From contig OX352762.1 in NCBI GenBank assembly GCA_947095585.1, positions 48,540,594 to 48,604,593 of the forward strand: a DNA stretch of 64,000 nucleotides, given 5' to 3'. Source of the DNA: Nephrocerus scutellatus. Its lineage: Eukaryota > Arthropoda > Insecta > Diptera > Pipunculidae. Shown one piece after another: positions 44,452 to 55,870 of this stretch (position 1 is the stretch's first letter; the number at the start of each line of letters is the position of its first letter). Position numbers and translations under genes: made by a program. The notes under the pieces are model-generated. The model was given only the letters and a program-made list of their open reading frames with translations, did not search any database and was not told the DNA's origin.

Positions 44452-44758
44452 ATGTCAACAATCAACTACAATTCGTATACTCCAAACGTTTTTTTCCATA
44501 GTGGAGCAAATTACGTCGGCATACTACTCCCACTAGCCCGCATTGAGCTGAATCCAGGTCCAAGGATCTGGACATGCTCCGTATGCAACACCAGGATCAA
44601 TAGTAAAATCTCCTCAGTTAAGTGCAACAACTGCGGACACTGGTGCAATTTCCGACGATGCTCAGATCAACATCAGGGACTGGAGTCGAAGTTTCATTGC
44701 GGAATGCTTCAGGACACGAGTTCAGCCGACCAACCACGCACGCAAAATGTCATAATCT
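44452..44758 (+). pseudogene. LINE ORF1-like: 2A-like motif and PHD-like zinc finger
   Basis: From ATG 44452 the frame reads ...LPLARIELNPGPRIWTCSVC, then SVKCNNCGHWCNFRRCS. IELNPGP resembles the D(V/I)ExNPGP ribosome-skipping 2A motif, with Arg in place of the leading Asp. The CSVC...CNNC...CNFRRC pattern is a Cys-rich PHD-like finger seen in several Jockey/CR1-type LINEs. The frame stops at 44758. The 5' leader (TCGACCCAGGATTTCACCTG, 44414) is shared with the copy at 63775-64000. Confidence 0.75.
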
Positions 44759-44859
44759 GATAGACAATGTCAACTTACTCATCAACACTCCACCAACATC
44801 AATGGACTCACACCCACGTGCAAACTATCAACAAACCACACCTGAACACCACACATCTT

Positions 44860-45365
44860 TCGCTTTGATGCACCATGGGATCTTAATTGCCGCCATACAA
44901 GAAACAAAGCTCACCTACTCCTGCTTGCTATCCAGAAGCACCAAATAAAACATCATACGCAAGGACATAAACAGTGGAGGCGGTGGAGGTATTGCATTCA
45001 TCGTGTACAACTCGGTCAACTACAGACTCATGCCGACACCGGCATCCACCACACCAGACCCACATCTCGAAACACAAACTTTTGCAGTCAAGTCCAACGA
45101 CACTCTAATCGAAATCACAAATGTCTATATTCCTCCACCTACCTGCTGCACATCCGGCTACCTACCTTCTTTAGAACACCTACTAACAGATGGTAACCGC
45201 CTGATTGTTGGGATTTTTAACGCCCACCATGATTGCTGGCACTCTCATCTAGAGAACTATCGTCGCGGCACGCATATTGCTGAGCAAATCGACGAGTCAC
45301 AATTTGGTACCATCAATGAAAATTCTCCCACCAGGATATGTGCCACTTCCACTCCAGCTCCCTAG
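44860..45365 (+). pseudogene. LINE AP-endonuclease remnant
   Basis: Blocks in order: GILIAAIQETKLT (the QET metal-binding block), GGGGGIAFIVYNSVNYRLMP, FAVKSNDTLIEITNVYIPPP and LIVGIFNAHHDCWHSHLENY, where the family has GDFNAHH, so the Asp is replaced by Ile. Stops at 44948 and 45363. It nicks target DNA in functional LINEs; this copy is dead. Confidence 0.82.
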
Positions 45366-45389
45366 ACATCAGCATAGTGAGTGACTCCT

Positions 45390-46670
45390 TATTACATCCT
45401 GGAGAACAGATAATGCGTTAAGCTCCGACTTTGTGTCTGCGAATAAACGCACATTTGTCAATTACGCCAAGGCGGACTGGCCAAGTTTCACTAGGTTTGT
45501 CGACACATTGGGACAGTTACCACCCACCACCAACGCAACCTCAGGTGAAATCTTCCGCCGGTTCGTCGTCAGAGCAGCGGCCCGTTTCATTCCAGCCGGC
45601 AGAATCTCTAAACTAAGGCCTAACTTCACAGCCGAAACAGTCTAGCTCGGTAACAAACGTGACCACATTCGCAGCATCAACCCCGGGAATACTACAATTG
45701 ACCTACTAAATCCCGAGTTTGATCGCGTAGTCAAACAACATAAGCGAGCTAAATGGTTGGAGTACCTTCAATCTTATGACGGGGCTCAAAAAAGTTTTGG
45801 TCCACCATCAAAGAGCTTTCCAACACGACCAGACGTAGAGACCTAACAGCCATCTCCTTCAACAGCTCACAACAAGACTGCCCTAGGAAGTGTTCCTAAA
45901 TGTTCTGTCGTCAGTTTGCACGGCCTTGGCCACGACAACACCACACGTATTCTACTTCCCTTCTAAGTTGAATTAGCCATACGCATACGCAGTGCAAAAC
46001 CCTCCAAAGCAATTGGACCAGATGGAATCGCAACGGTTATGCTCAAACATCTAGGCTCAACACAACTACTTCTTCAGCTTCATTTCAAACTCCAGTTAGC
46101 CAAACACCAACACGGCTTCCGCAAGCAGCGCAGCATAACCACAGCCCTTTCTCAACACTCATCTCGCAACTCCCTGCACCACCTCACGGAGTCAAATTGA
46201 TATCGTAAGCCGACGACTACACCGTCCGACATCATCTGCACAAGCATCAACGGCTCGACGGACTAGAAAACTTCTTTACCAGTCGAAATCTAATCCTGTC
46301 TCCAGAAAAATCGTCCGCTATACTTTTCACCACCTGGACCAAAAAAGTCAACCTACAGCTCGACATCTTAATACACTGCAGGACAATGCCTACAATGAAA
46401 CATCCTAAGATCTTGGGAATCACATTCGACAACCTGTTGATATTTTCGACTCATTCAAAAAACATCAATAAACGAGTCATGTCCAGAAATACTGCCCTAA
46501 AATCCTTAGCGGGCAGTACATGAGTTAAGGACAAAAAAACCCTGCGTACCACATATCAAGCGATTGGCAGATCGGTCCTTAACTATGCGGCACCCATCAG
46601 GACCTCTCGCTTCTGCCTGTCAGAATGCTGCTCTACGCATCATCACTGATTACCACCGCATGTCACATGA
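45390..46670 (+). pseudogene. LINE reverse transcriptase remnant (internal deletions)
   Basis: Pieces in changing frames: RTFVNYAKADWPSFTRFVDT (45447), IRSAKPSKAIGPDGIATVML (about 45980-46040, RT motif 0/1), KHQHGFRKQRSITTALSQHS (motif 2a region), LENFFTSRNLILSPEKSSAI, KHPKILGITFDNLL and TTYQAIGRSVLNYAAPIRTS. The central block with the FADD box and PQG motif is missing or unreadable. Clade: Jockey/I-like by resemblance, not proven. Confidence 0.82.
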
Positions 46671-46675
46671 AAAAA

Positions 46676-47273
46676 TCGAGCTAATTTTTGGGTACCCCTC
46701 GTACATAGGATATAAATATTAAACACATATAAAATTTCTCTATTAAAGAATTTACATGAACATTTTTAATTTACATGGGCACCCCTCAGGACCCGAACAC
46801 TCCAAAAAGTTTACAAAAAGTTTTGTCCATCGGAGGTGTGCATGTTTTTAAAATTTGAATAAAATCGGGCTAGATTTAAAAAAAATTACACTGGCACCCC
46901 TCGGGCCTCAGGGCCCGATCACTCCAAAAAATGTACAAACAAATTTATCCATCACGGATACACATGTGTTTAAAATTTTAAGAAAATCGGGATAATTTTT
47001 AAAAAAAATAATATGGGCTCCCCTCGGGCCTCAGGGCCCGTTCACTCCAAAAACTTTACAAAAAATGTTGTCCATCGGAGATACACATGTGTATAAATAT
47101 GCCCCAAATTTTAATAGAAAGTGTTGTCTCCGGAAATACACATGTGTGCAAAATTTCAATAAAATCGGGCTTTGGGAAGTGGGTTAAAATTGATCGCAGA
47201 TTCCACGACAAACCGACCGATCGACCGACCGACAAACTGACGTGCCACGGGCAAGCGAAGTTAATATAGAGAA
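46676..47273 (+). repeat. Dispersed repeat, copy e (tandem modules to right end)
   Basis: Four modules (about 46690, 46830, 46960, 47070) with CCTCGGGCCTCAGGGCCCG and ATACACATGTGT, then the terminal module, CCGACCGATCGACCGACCG, and the end GCGAAGTTAATATAGAGAATT. Confidence 0.8.
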
Positions 47274-48454
47274 TTAAAAAAAAAAGTATATTTTTTAGTC
47301 ATATTTTAACAATTTGTGTATTAACCTTAACATATAGAGATATTATGTCCTTTTCGAGTTTTACAACTTTTCTATAGAAAGCAAATTAATATCTTACCGT
47401 TAAGGCAGCCTTCGTAAAAAAACGCATTCGTTTGACCGTTTAGTCAACTTTAGTTATTTAGTTACAATATTGGTCGCCACGAAAGGCCTCTTTATTTAAA
47501 CGGGACAATATATAGCCTATGTTCACCCTGAAAGTCCATTCTAAATATTGGAATTTTAAAAATTAGTAAGTAGTTTCGAAGATTACCTTCTACATAAAAC
47601 CAACATTACCTCTTTATAATATTAGAATAGATGACGTGTGGTATACACTCATTTTTCGTATTTTTTCCTTCATGAATAATTATAAGCCAATATACGTTCG
47701 AGGAGGTATATTTTTTCAAAAAAGCAATTTGAAAATGTTTTTTTGGTTTTTCGAAGTAAATAAGGATGATTTGATTATGCGTATGTGTGCGTGTGGTAAG
47801 AAAAATATCCGGCTCTGCCCGGCTGCCCCCAACCCCACTCACCATAATTTAACTGACCACCAATCCAGTGACCAATACACTCACCCTACATACTGATCCC
47901 CTCACCACACTGACCCAAACCACTGAAAAAAACTGTAGTCTCTAACCTCCGAGTCAAAAAACCCTGTACAATGGTGAAAACCTGATCAAAATCTGTCCGA
48001 TAGTCGGTGATCTGCGACCCATCGAATATATAAGTCGATTATGGCATTGTTCAGAAATCCTTACAGTCCCCAACGCTGGCACTACTCCTCGCCGACGGTG
48101 ATCCCACCTCGTTATTGAGGAAATCGCACCGCAACCACTTCAGCTTTTGCCTCATTCAGTACTTCCGCTATATGTACGGTGATCATTTTTGTTAAAGTAA
48201 AATACAGGACATACAAATTATTTTCAATATAAAAAAAGCTATACTGTACGCTGGAAATTTAAAAATTCAAAAAAAAAATTATCAAACAAATTATTAAAAA
48301 AAAATTTTTGTAGGTTATAATTTTTTTAGAGTAAAAAATTATTTTTTCGGTTTGTATGGCAGGTATTATGGGGTTAATAATCTTAGCAGTTCTCTGCTTT
48401 ATTCTATTCAAAAATCGGACTTTGGAGTTATGCCGATATCAACACACATTTTTT
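47274..48454. other. Gene-free stretch
   Basis: AT-rich with short unremarkable ORFs (79-86 codons) that show no recognisable domain. A C-rich block near 47800-47980 and long A/T runs near 48230-48340. No repeat shared with the rest of the window was recognised. Confidence 0.55.
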
Positions 48455-49195
48455 AAATTCTCTATATTAACTTCACTTGCCCGTGGGTCGGTCGGTTGTC
48501 GGTCGTCTGTCGTGGAATCTTGCGATCAATTTTTAACCCATGGCCCGATTTTCTTCAAATTTTGCACACATGTGTATACCCAATAAACAATACTTTTTCG
48601 ACTTTTTGATCGGGTCCTGGGTTCGGCCGCAAGGCCCTTATATTTTTTTTAAATATCTATACTGGCATCAGATATTCGTCGCCCTTTATGGACTGTGTGC
48701 GGTGTGTGCTGCGCAGTCGGCTGCGCTGCATGGTTTTGGTGGTGGTGGAGAGAGAGAGAGAAATATTAGCGCACGCACAAATGAACCCAGCAAATGAAAC
48801 GAGACATACATGTTTTATGCTTACTTCAACTTACATTTTTATTATATACTGAATTGTATTTTTATTGATGTCGTTTTTTTGTTGTCGATATCAACTTACA
48901 GATAGAACAACAAGTTTTCACAATATTCTGTCATTTGGCGTTTTCATAAATTAGTTCAGAGCAGTCAAAGAGTTCTCAAGATATATGTTCGTGTTTCTTA
49001 TTTGCTCAGAGTATGAGCGTGCTCTAAGTGCTCAGAATAAAATGATCTGAGCATTTTCAATTTTAACATCTGATGTCAAATGTTTGTTTCGATGATTTTC
49101 TCCTACAATAAAAAAAAATGGCCCAGGATCGAGGGGTTCCCATATCAATTTCTGCGATTAGAGAATTTAGATGAAAAATTTTAATTTTTATGGGT
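48455..49195 (-). mobile_element. Dispersed AATTCTCTA-end repeat, copy f (inverted, both ends)
   Basis: AAATTCTCTATATTAACTTC at 48458 is the reverse of the family's right end, and TTAGAGAATTTAGATGAAAA at about 49158 is its left end. The interior holds GGTCGGTCGGTTGTCGGTCG, the ACACATGTGT module, and a GTGTGCTGCGCAGTCGGCTG block. Longer than copies b and g. Confidence 0.75.
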
Positions 49196-50214
49196 TGTTT
49201 TTTTTTAGTCCAAATTGCCTGAAGCATTGAAAAAACATGTTTTAGGAGTACCTTAAACTCAGAAAAACACAAAAGTGTATTTCCGTGATATTTTATATTT
49301 GGAAAAATACTGCAAATTTATTGTTTTTTAGTACAAAATTCTGCCTACTTTTAAAACAATAATTTGCAATCTTCTTTAGTTTTAATCAATTTAATTTGGT
49401 GACATAAAGGAGCATGAAGATACATTTTTTTATAAATAAATAATAAGTACCAACATAAATAATTAAAAAATCGTGTTCTAAAAACATCCCAATTTTCCGC
49501 TTCTCGTATAGTGACCGCTACAAAATCAATGAATTGTTGAGGACAGATAAAAAAACCATTTTTTCAAAACTTAATTTTAGCTAGAACACTGAAAATATGT
49601 GTATTTATTTGTAGTATTTTACACTCATAAATTAAAAAATTAATTTATTTGCTTTTGGTAGAGATTATCGCCAAAACTTTGTCTTTAGTTATAAGCTACA
49701 ATACTTTATGTAATTAAGATAAGAAATAACTATGTATTATGATGGTTTTCTTACCTGATAAGTATTATCAAAACTGTCATACATAAATCGAGTGATAAGC
49801 GATGTCTTTCCCACTGTAATAAAAAAATATTTTTAAAAAATTAGAAACACCTAACTTTATTTATTTGATAATATTTATATGAGGCAGTGAGAGCATAAAT
49901 TGACCCACCCACAAATTTTTTTGAACAAGTGAGTCAAATACCAAATATATTTACGTTGCAAAGGTGTAAAAACTCATTATTGATTGGTTTTTTTAATCAT
50001 TTATTTTTATCCAATAACTTTTTAAAAAGGAGGAAGCAAGAAAATAAACAAACTTCAAATCATTTATGTAATTTATTTTTATCCAATATCTTTTTAAAAA
50101 AGAGGAAGTTAGAAAATTAACAAACTTACAGACTATATTAATGCTAATCCGTTAAGTGTGATTCTGAGAAAAAAATCGTATGGGAGGGGGGGGTCAATTT
50201 TTGATATCCTTTGA
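49196..50214. other. AT-rich stretch with a 68-bp tandem duplication
   Basis: TTATTTTTATCCAATA(A/T)CTTTTTAAAA with GAGGAAG and AAACTT flanks occurs at about 50000 and 50068. GAAAAAAATCGTATGGGAGG near 50169, followed by a G-run, is inverted at about 59806-59840. No gene is recognised. Confidence 0.6.
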
Positions 50215-50624
50215 GATGCAGGGTGTTTAAAAACTGTTGTTCAGAAAAAAAATACACGCAGATATTAAACTGTTACTTCCAAAATATTTATCGGAGAGCA
50301 ACCAACTTAGTCTTATTTGATTGGTAATTGTATAGTCATTTAAGATCTAAGTGGTTATGTTGCATCTGCATCCGTTTGAGAGCTATGATGCTTTAAATTA
50401 AAAAAAATATATGATTTTTTATAAAATTCAATTTTTCTCAACAAAAAAAAACCCGTTATAATTTTTTATTTTTTTGACCTTGTTTTAATTCGCCTTGATA
50501 TTCTCTACAACTCCTAAAGTTTGGCTCGAGACTCCCGATTTATTGCGCTATAAAGGTTTGAATGTGATGAAAAAATTAACATTTTGTTTTTAAATATTTT
50601 ATTAGGTAAAATTACTACATGTAG

Positions 50625-51056
50625 TTATAAAAGATGCTCAAAATGTCCTCCTTGTGATTGAATACAGGCTAATATTCGTCTAAGTATGCCTTTGGTTATT
50701 TCAATTCTTGGTAATTCTTCCCTTATCTGTTGAGCTGCAGTGTGTATTCGTTGTATAAGTTCTTCTTTTGTATATATTTCTTTGGAGTATACAAGCGACT
50801 TCATTGTTCCTTATACATAAAAATCTAATACTGTTAGATCTGGGGATCTTCCAGGCCAATGAATTGGACCATTGCTTCCAATCCAATTGTTTGGATAATT
50901 TTCATTTAACCAATTCTTAACATTTATACCGTAGTGACTAGGTGCACCATCATGTTGGTATGTGTGCAAGAATCTACTTAAAACAGAAACATCGTCAAAA
51001 TCCGTAAAAAAATGGATATCAACATACTCCTCACCTGAAAACTCTGCCATCATTAA
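50625..51056 (-). pseudogene. DD41D-type mariner-like transposase, 5'-truncated
   Basis: Reads YQHDGAPSHYGINVKNWLNE, GSNGPIHWPGRSPDLTVLDF, a stop in place of the usual Trp (50811), then EIYTKEELIQRIHTAAQQIR and ACIQSQGGHFEHLL. The last two catalytic Asps are separated by 41 residues (hand count), a rosa-like spacing. The N-terminus and first Asp are gone. GCAGGGTGTTTAAAAAC near 50218 could be the 3' terminal repeat. Confidence 0.82.
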
Positions 51057-51185
51057 GAAAAAAGACTCTGCTTACTCAACAAAAGACACTGCTTACTCAA
51101 AAAAAGACACTGCTTACTCAAAAAATGCACTGCGTAATCAAAGACACTGCTTAATCAAAGACACTGCTTACTCAAAAAAAGATTG
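51056..51185 (+). repeat. Minisatellite, GACACTGCTTACTCAAAAAA unit
   Basis: Six to seven imperfect ~18-25-bp repeats of AAAGACACTGCTTACTCAAA. It abuts exactly the truncated edge of the transposase remnant. Confidence 0.9.
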
Positions 51186-51214
51186 GAATTATGTCCATGA
51201 TATGGTGAAGCAAT

Positions 51215-51641
51215 GCAATTAGCTTAAACACCAAGCCGCGACTGTTTCGTTCTGTGCTGTTGTATGGGTACAGCACTTGGAAGGTGACCGCTACTATCAC
51301 AAAAAGATTACAAACGTTCGTAAATAGGTGCCTACGGAACATCTTAAGTGTTTTCTGGCCTAAGCGTATCTCTAACGAACATCTTTACCTGAAAACGGGT
51401 CAGGAACCAATAGGCACAAAAAGCGAAAGTTTCATAGCAAACTACGCAATGCAATGGAATCCATTATTCCATTATCTCAGGATGGTAGAAGAACGGGGTT
51501 TCCTAGAAATACATGGCGCAGAACAGTTAAGAAGGAGTCACGGCTTTGGGAAGAGTTGAAGAGAGCTGAAGCTCATTGCCAGAAACAGCACGCGATGGCG
51601 CGTAGGCGTAGTAGAGGCTCTAAGACCCACAAGGGGATATA
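51215..51641 (+). pseudogene. LINE C-terminal RT fragment (different family)
   Basis: One frame reads SVLLYGYSTWKVTATITKRL, QTFVNRCLRNILSVFWPKRI, SNEHLYLKTGQEPIG; the other continues GRRTGFPRNTWRRTVKKESR. LLYG...W...L..F..RCLR and GRP(R)NTWRRT are the familiar C-terminus of an invertebrate endonuclease-RT LINE. Catalytic parts are absent. Clade not assigned. Confidence 0.75.
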
Positions 51642-51689
51642 GGACATAAAGAAGAAAAAAAATAACCCAAAAAATTAAATTTTTCATGT

Positions 51690-52062
51690 AAATTCTCTAA
51701 TAACCAAAAGTATACTGAATTCTACTATAAATGTTGAAATACAAAAACACATACGAAGCACTGCAACCCAACAACAAAACAACCCCAATCGTAAAGCAAG
51801 CAGCGCTGCCCACAGCTCACAGCATACAACGCACATAGAACACAGTCATTATAGTGTGAAATGAATGGCGGGGAAAAAATTTGTATGGGAGCGCATAAAC
51901 CCCGCGGCCCGATTACACTCAAATACACAAAATTTTAAAAGAAAGTATTGTCACCGGAAATATACTTGTGTGCAAAATTTCAATAAAATCGGGCTTTAGG
52001 AAGTGTTTTATTTTGCCCACCCGCCAGCCACGGGCACGCAAAGTTAATATAGAGAATTTAAT
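51690..52062 (+). mobile_element. Dispersed AATTCTCTA-end repeat, copy g (both ends)
   Basis: Left end TCATGTAAATTCTCTAATAA (from about 51682), right end CAAAGTTAATATAGAGAATT (to 52061). The interior has CAATCGTAAAGCAAGCAGCG, AAAGTATTGTCACCGGAAAT and ACTTGTGTGCAAAATTTC. About 370 bp; a compact complete form. Confidence 0.78.
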
Positions 52063-52499
52063 AAAAATAAAGATCACGAAGTTGAGAGATTCTACTAATG
52101 CAATCTATGCCTTTTTTAATGCAAACGGACTAACATTTGACAATGGTCTATTTTCATTGCTTGAAGATATGAGTACAAACATGGGATCGCTACAAATGGT
52201 CTCCTTTGCTGGTAATGCTGGGAAATTTTCCAAGGCTGTGTAGCGCGGTCGTTTACTGTTTAAAGGCGGATCAGAGATATTGTATTTTCAGACTTAAATT
52301 CACTATCGCAAATGAATTTTTTAGGCTTTCCGAAACGTTTAAATTGTTCTTCCATACATTCTATTTTATATACCCAGCTTTTTAAAATGATAAATATCCA
52401 TATGTAAAATTTCATTGAATTCAGACGGTGTTTCTGTAATGTTAAATTTAGGTTTTATGGCATTTATATCATACTGGCATACCTTACAGTTTCCTATTA
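52063..52499. other. Spacer
   Basis: A 91-codon ORF (to 52243) shows no domain. It contains GCGGATCAGAGATATTG and AT-rich sequence. Nothing recognised. Confidence 0.5.
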
Positions 52500-53519
52500 T
52501 TTAAAAAATTTTCCATAATCCAGTCAGTTCGACCAGTCTTCGCTCCAATACAACAAGCCAACGATGTAACATATCCGCATCATGCAAGTAATGTCACATA
52601 CCCAATCGTGGCCAACGATGTAACATACCCATATCATATACCGATCGCCAGTGATGTGCTGCCGTATCTACATCAAATACCGAATAGCAGCGATGTAACA
52701 TATCCCTATTATTTACCGAATACCAGAGATGTGACATATCCACATCATAAACCGACTAGACCAGCTGTCGGATCAATACGACCAGTTGAACAAACAGCCG
52801 AAGCAGACATTCCAAACTGGCGATCACCCGTCCAAATGGTCAACAAACCAGTTGAAGCCAGACGACCAGCAGAATCACCAGAGCATTGTCTCCAACCGCA
52901 CTTCCCATTACAACCCGTCAAACCGACAAAAATGACAAGTTGTAGGACGTGTGGACAGTTTGGACACAACCACTGTACCGTCCCTGATCAGAACCATCGA
53001 CACTTATGTCGCACCGAAGAACAACACAAAGACATTCCAAGCTGGCGTTTACCCGTCGTCCAAATGGTCAACACATCCGTTGAAGCCTGACGCCCAGCAG
53101 AATCACCAGCGAATTGTCTCCAATATCACTTTCCATTACAACCAGTCAAACCAACAAATATGACAAGTGTGGACAGCTTGGACACACCCACCGTACCTGC
53201 CCTGAGCTGAACAATCGACTCTTAGGTCCCACCGACCAACGACACGACGTAGAATCAGCTTTGGGAATACCGCATATTTTAAAACGGTCACTGCATCTTA
53301 TTTTTAAATCGCCAAGAAAGAAGTCCATGTCTTTAAATCGACCGACTCCAAAGGTTATTCACGTTCGAGAAAGTACTACCGCTCTGAAAACCAATACCAG
53401 AAATAAAATTCCAAGGACAGTACCGGCACCGACCACACCGCTCAACATCGAAGACGACTACCGATTCATAAGTCGCTACCGCTCTGATGATGACCAGCGT
53501 TACCGCGTTATTAGATTAT
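52500..53519 (+). pseudogene. Gag-like ORF with DVTYPYH repeats and duplicated zinc-knuckle modules
   Basis: The frame is open from about 52490. The N-terminal part repeats (N/S)DVTYP(Y/H)H about six times with a ~14-residue period. Two modules follow: IPNWRSPVQMVNKPVEARRP with knuckle CRTCGQFGHNHCTV, then IPSWRLPVVQMVNTSVEA (stop at 53088) with a second knuckle DKCGQLGHTHRTC in a shifted frame. A third frame ends IEDDYRFISRYRSDDDQRYR at 53519. Repeats plus CCHC-like knuckles suggest a TE Gag-like RNA-binding protein; no neighbouring pol is seen. Function unknown. Confidence 0.6.
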
Positions 53520-53697
53520 GATTAGATTATAAGAACCGAAAAAAAACATTCATGAAAAAAAATATATATATAAGAACCGAAAAAAAAACGTTAACAAAAA
53601 TATATATATAAAAGAACCGAAAAAAAAATAGATATAAATAAAAAAAAAAATAAAAATGAATACCGAAAAAATACATGAGAAAAAATATATAAATATA
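53520..53697. repeat. AT-rich tandem block with AAGAACCGAAAAAAAA
   Basis: Three to four imperfect copies of (TATATATA)AAGAACCGAAAAA. It lies directly against the Helitron end. Confidence 0.8.
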
Positions 53698-53726
53698 CTA
53701 GCTGGCCCGGCAAACTTCGTTTTGCC
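53698..53726 (-). other. Helitron 3' terminal hairpin and CTAG end
   Basis: The 6-bp stem GGCAAA/TTTGCC with a 6-nt loop, 11 nt, then CTAG with T outside, matches the Helitron termination structure and A/T insertion site. Confidence 0.85.
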
Positions 53727-54009
53727 CAATAGATTTTTTGATTGAATTAATTTCGAGCATTCATGATTCCACCCGAATTTTTTTTTTGATCGAATATTAT
53801 CGATAGTTAACAAATGACGCAACAATATAATTTTAATTATAGATTGAATGAAACACTTTTCAAATTTAATTGAATTCATTATCCTATATTTATACGGAAA
53901 GCTGAACCGACGGAGTTTGTTCAGTCCAAAATTTGGCGAAAATAGAATAAAATCAAATATCGAATTCTATTCGTTTTATTGAAATCTAAAAAAAATAGAA
54001 CAATGATTG

Positions 54010-55870
54010 TATTCAATTTAAGGCTGCATGAATACTACATTTTTGGTTTTCTGCTCTGGAGCGTAAACGAAGAGTGAGGATGGTTTCCCAACTCGGGAAC
54101 ACGCCACATATAGCTGGCCGTGTGAAAAGCATGACATTTCCAGATTTATGCCGCGACTACCCTTGTGACTTATTTATGCTCATCGCAAATGCAAGTTTCA
54201 CTGGGAACTGAACGCGTTTGAACTGGAACGGCAAATCAGTTGAAGTCAGGGGAATTCGCGGAATTAGGCATTCTTCTCCCTTGAACGACCCTTTCAAAAT
54301 CCTTGCCACTCACATTGTTCATTAGCATCGTCACAATCAGTCGGGTTCCACTGCACAGTTTCGGGGCATGATGATTTCGAAGCTTAATGAATTTGATTTT
54401 GAATCATCCAATTCAAGTCATTGACATCAATATTTTTCGCTGCTAAAATTGCGCGTACGCTCAACCAATCGTAGTTACGATAATTTTGACCAATGTTCGG
54501 ATATACATTAGTGATGAGTTCATCTTTCGTTGAAGTGAATTTGCAAATTTCAGATGGAATCGATATTAAACCACTTGAAGTATCTACAGGAATTTGTCCA
54601 TTTCCGATTCTCAGCAGTTCTTTGGAGAAAACTTCTGCGGTTCTATCCAGTTGCAAGAACACTCGCATATTCATATTCAATCGAATGGTGTTCACGTATC
54701 GCCACAAATACGATGACTTGAGACACGCGTTTAATTCATCCGCCGCTGTTGATTTTGGAATTACGGGAAGTGTTTGTCGGAAGTCGCCCGCCAACAGTAT
54801 CATCACGCCACCAAAGCGACGATTATTGTTTCGTAAATCTTTCAATGTTCGATCGAGTGCTTCTAATGATCGTTTGTGCGCCATCGTGCACTCATCCCAT
54901 ATGATCAATTTATAGTTTTTTAATACTTTCGCCATGGCTGATTGCTTTGAAATGTTGCAAACAGGATTCTCGTTGATTTGCAGGTTTAACGGAAGCTTCA
55001 GTGCTGAATGTGCCGTTCTTCCACCTTCCAACAGTGTTGCAGCAATTCCGGTAGATGTGAGAGCTAACGCAATGCCACTTTGAGCACGTATTGCTGCTAA
55101 TATCAATGATATCAGGAAAGTTTTCCCAGTACCGCCGGGCGCATCAAGGAAAAATAGTTCACCGTTTCCATCATCGACAGCCTTCATCAGTTGATCATAT
55201 TAAATCATATCTGCTGTTCATTCAACAGTGGAACATTTCTTTGAACTTGTTGTTGCAAAGTTGTCGTGTCGTAAGCACGCTCGCGTTCCAATTCTCGATT
55301 CAAAACATCTCTAGTTTGATGAATTGGCACTGGCATATGAATTTCAGTCAAAGGTTTGCCACTCATAAGCAAACACAAATCTTCAATCAGTACTAACGCT
55401 TCATTGTAGATGTCATCGTTCATTTGTAATTCGAAATTTCCTGTCGCGACTCGAAAGCGATGCAAAATGTCTTCTGCGATGTCATCTTTGTACGTATCCC
55501 ATAATTGACGTGGGTTTGAAGGCTGACATGTCGAAATAATAATAGTGAAAAGTGTACGAACTTGGTTGGCGGGCGAAGAAGCTATTGCATCGTCTAGCGT
55601 TTGATTCCAGTGATTGTCGTGTTCAAGCAATTGTAACTGTTGACATGATTTTCGAAATGTTGCACACACCGTACCATTCACAGTCCGCAATGATTCAAAT
55701 GAAGTTGGACCGCGCACATTAACCAAAAGCAACCGAAGGTAGAAGCAATCATCATTCTTTGGATGATTGTGTAAATTCGTCCCAGTGCATCGCTTGAAAA
55801 TACACCTGGATATCCATCTACTGGTTTGCCTGGCTTTCTGCGTAACCATTTCTTCGACGATGCATTCCAT
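54010..55870 (-). pseudogene. Helitron PIF1-like helicase domain
   Basis: The 55870-55205 frame carries the Rep-helicase linker (RWISRCIFKRCTGTNLHNHP, YLRLLLVNVRGPTSFESLRT). 55187-54384 has Walker A APGGTGKTFLI, LTSTGIAATLLEGGRTAHSA, Walker B IIWDECTMAH and LAGDFRQTLPVIP. Remnants down to about 54010 give LIPRIPLTSTDLPFQF and KLAFAMSINKSQG. A frameshift plus stop lies near 55190-55205, and stops occur after 54384. A 5'-3' helicase unwinds the donor strand in rolling-circle transposition. Confidence 0.93.

Noticed and set aside
47274..48454. Host gene exon in the gene-free stretch
   Set aside because: No conserved peptide, splice-supported frame or promoter could be recognised by eye on either strand.
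48356..48797. Two overlapping ORFs of 76 and 85 codons with Cys-rich ends
   Set aside because: They translate an inverted copy of the dispersed AATTCTCTA-end repeat; no domain.
53146..53328. Minus-strand ORF in the Gag-like region
   Set aside because: Shadow of the sense frame carrying the zinc knuckles.
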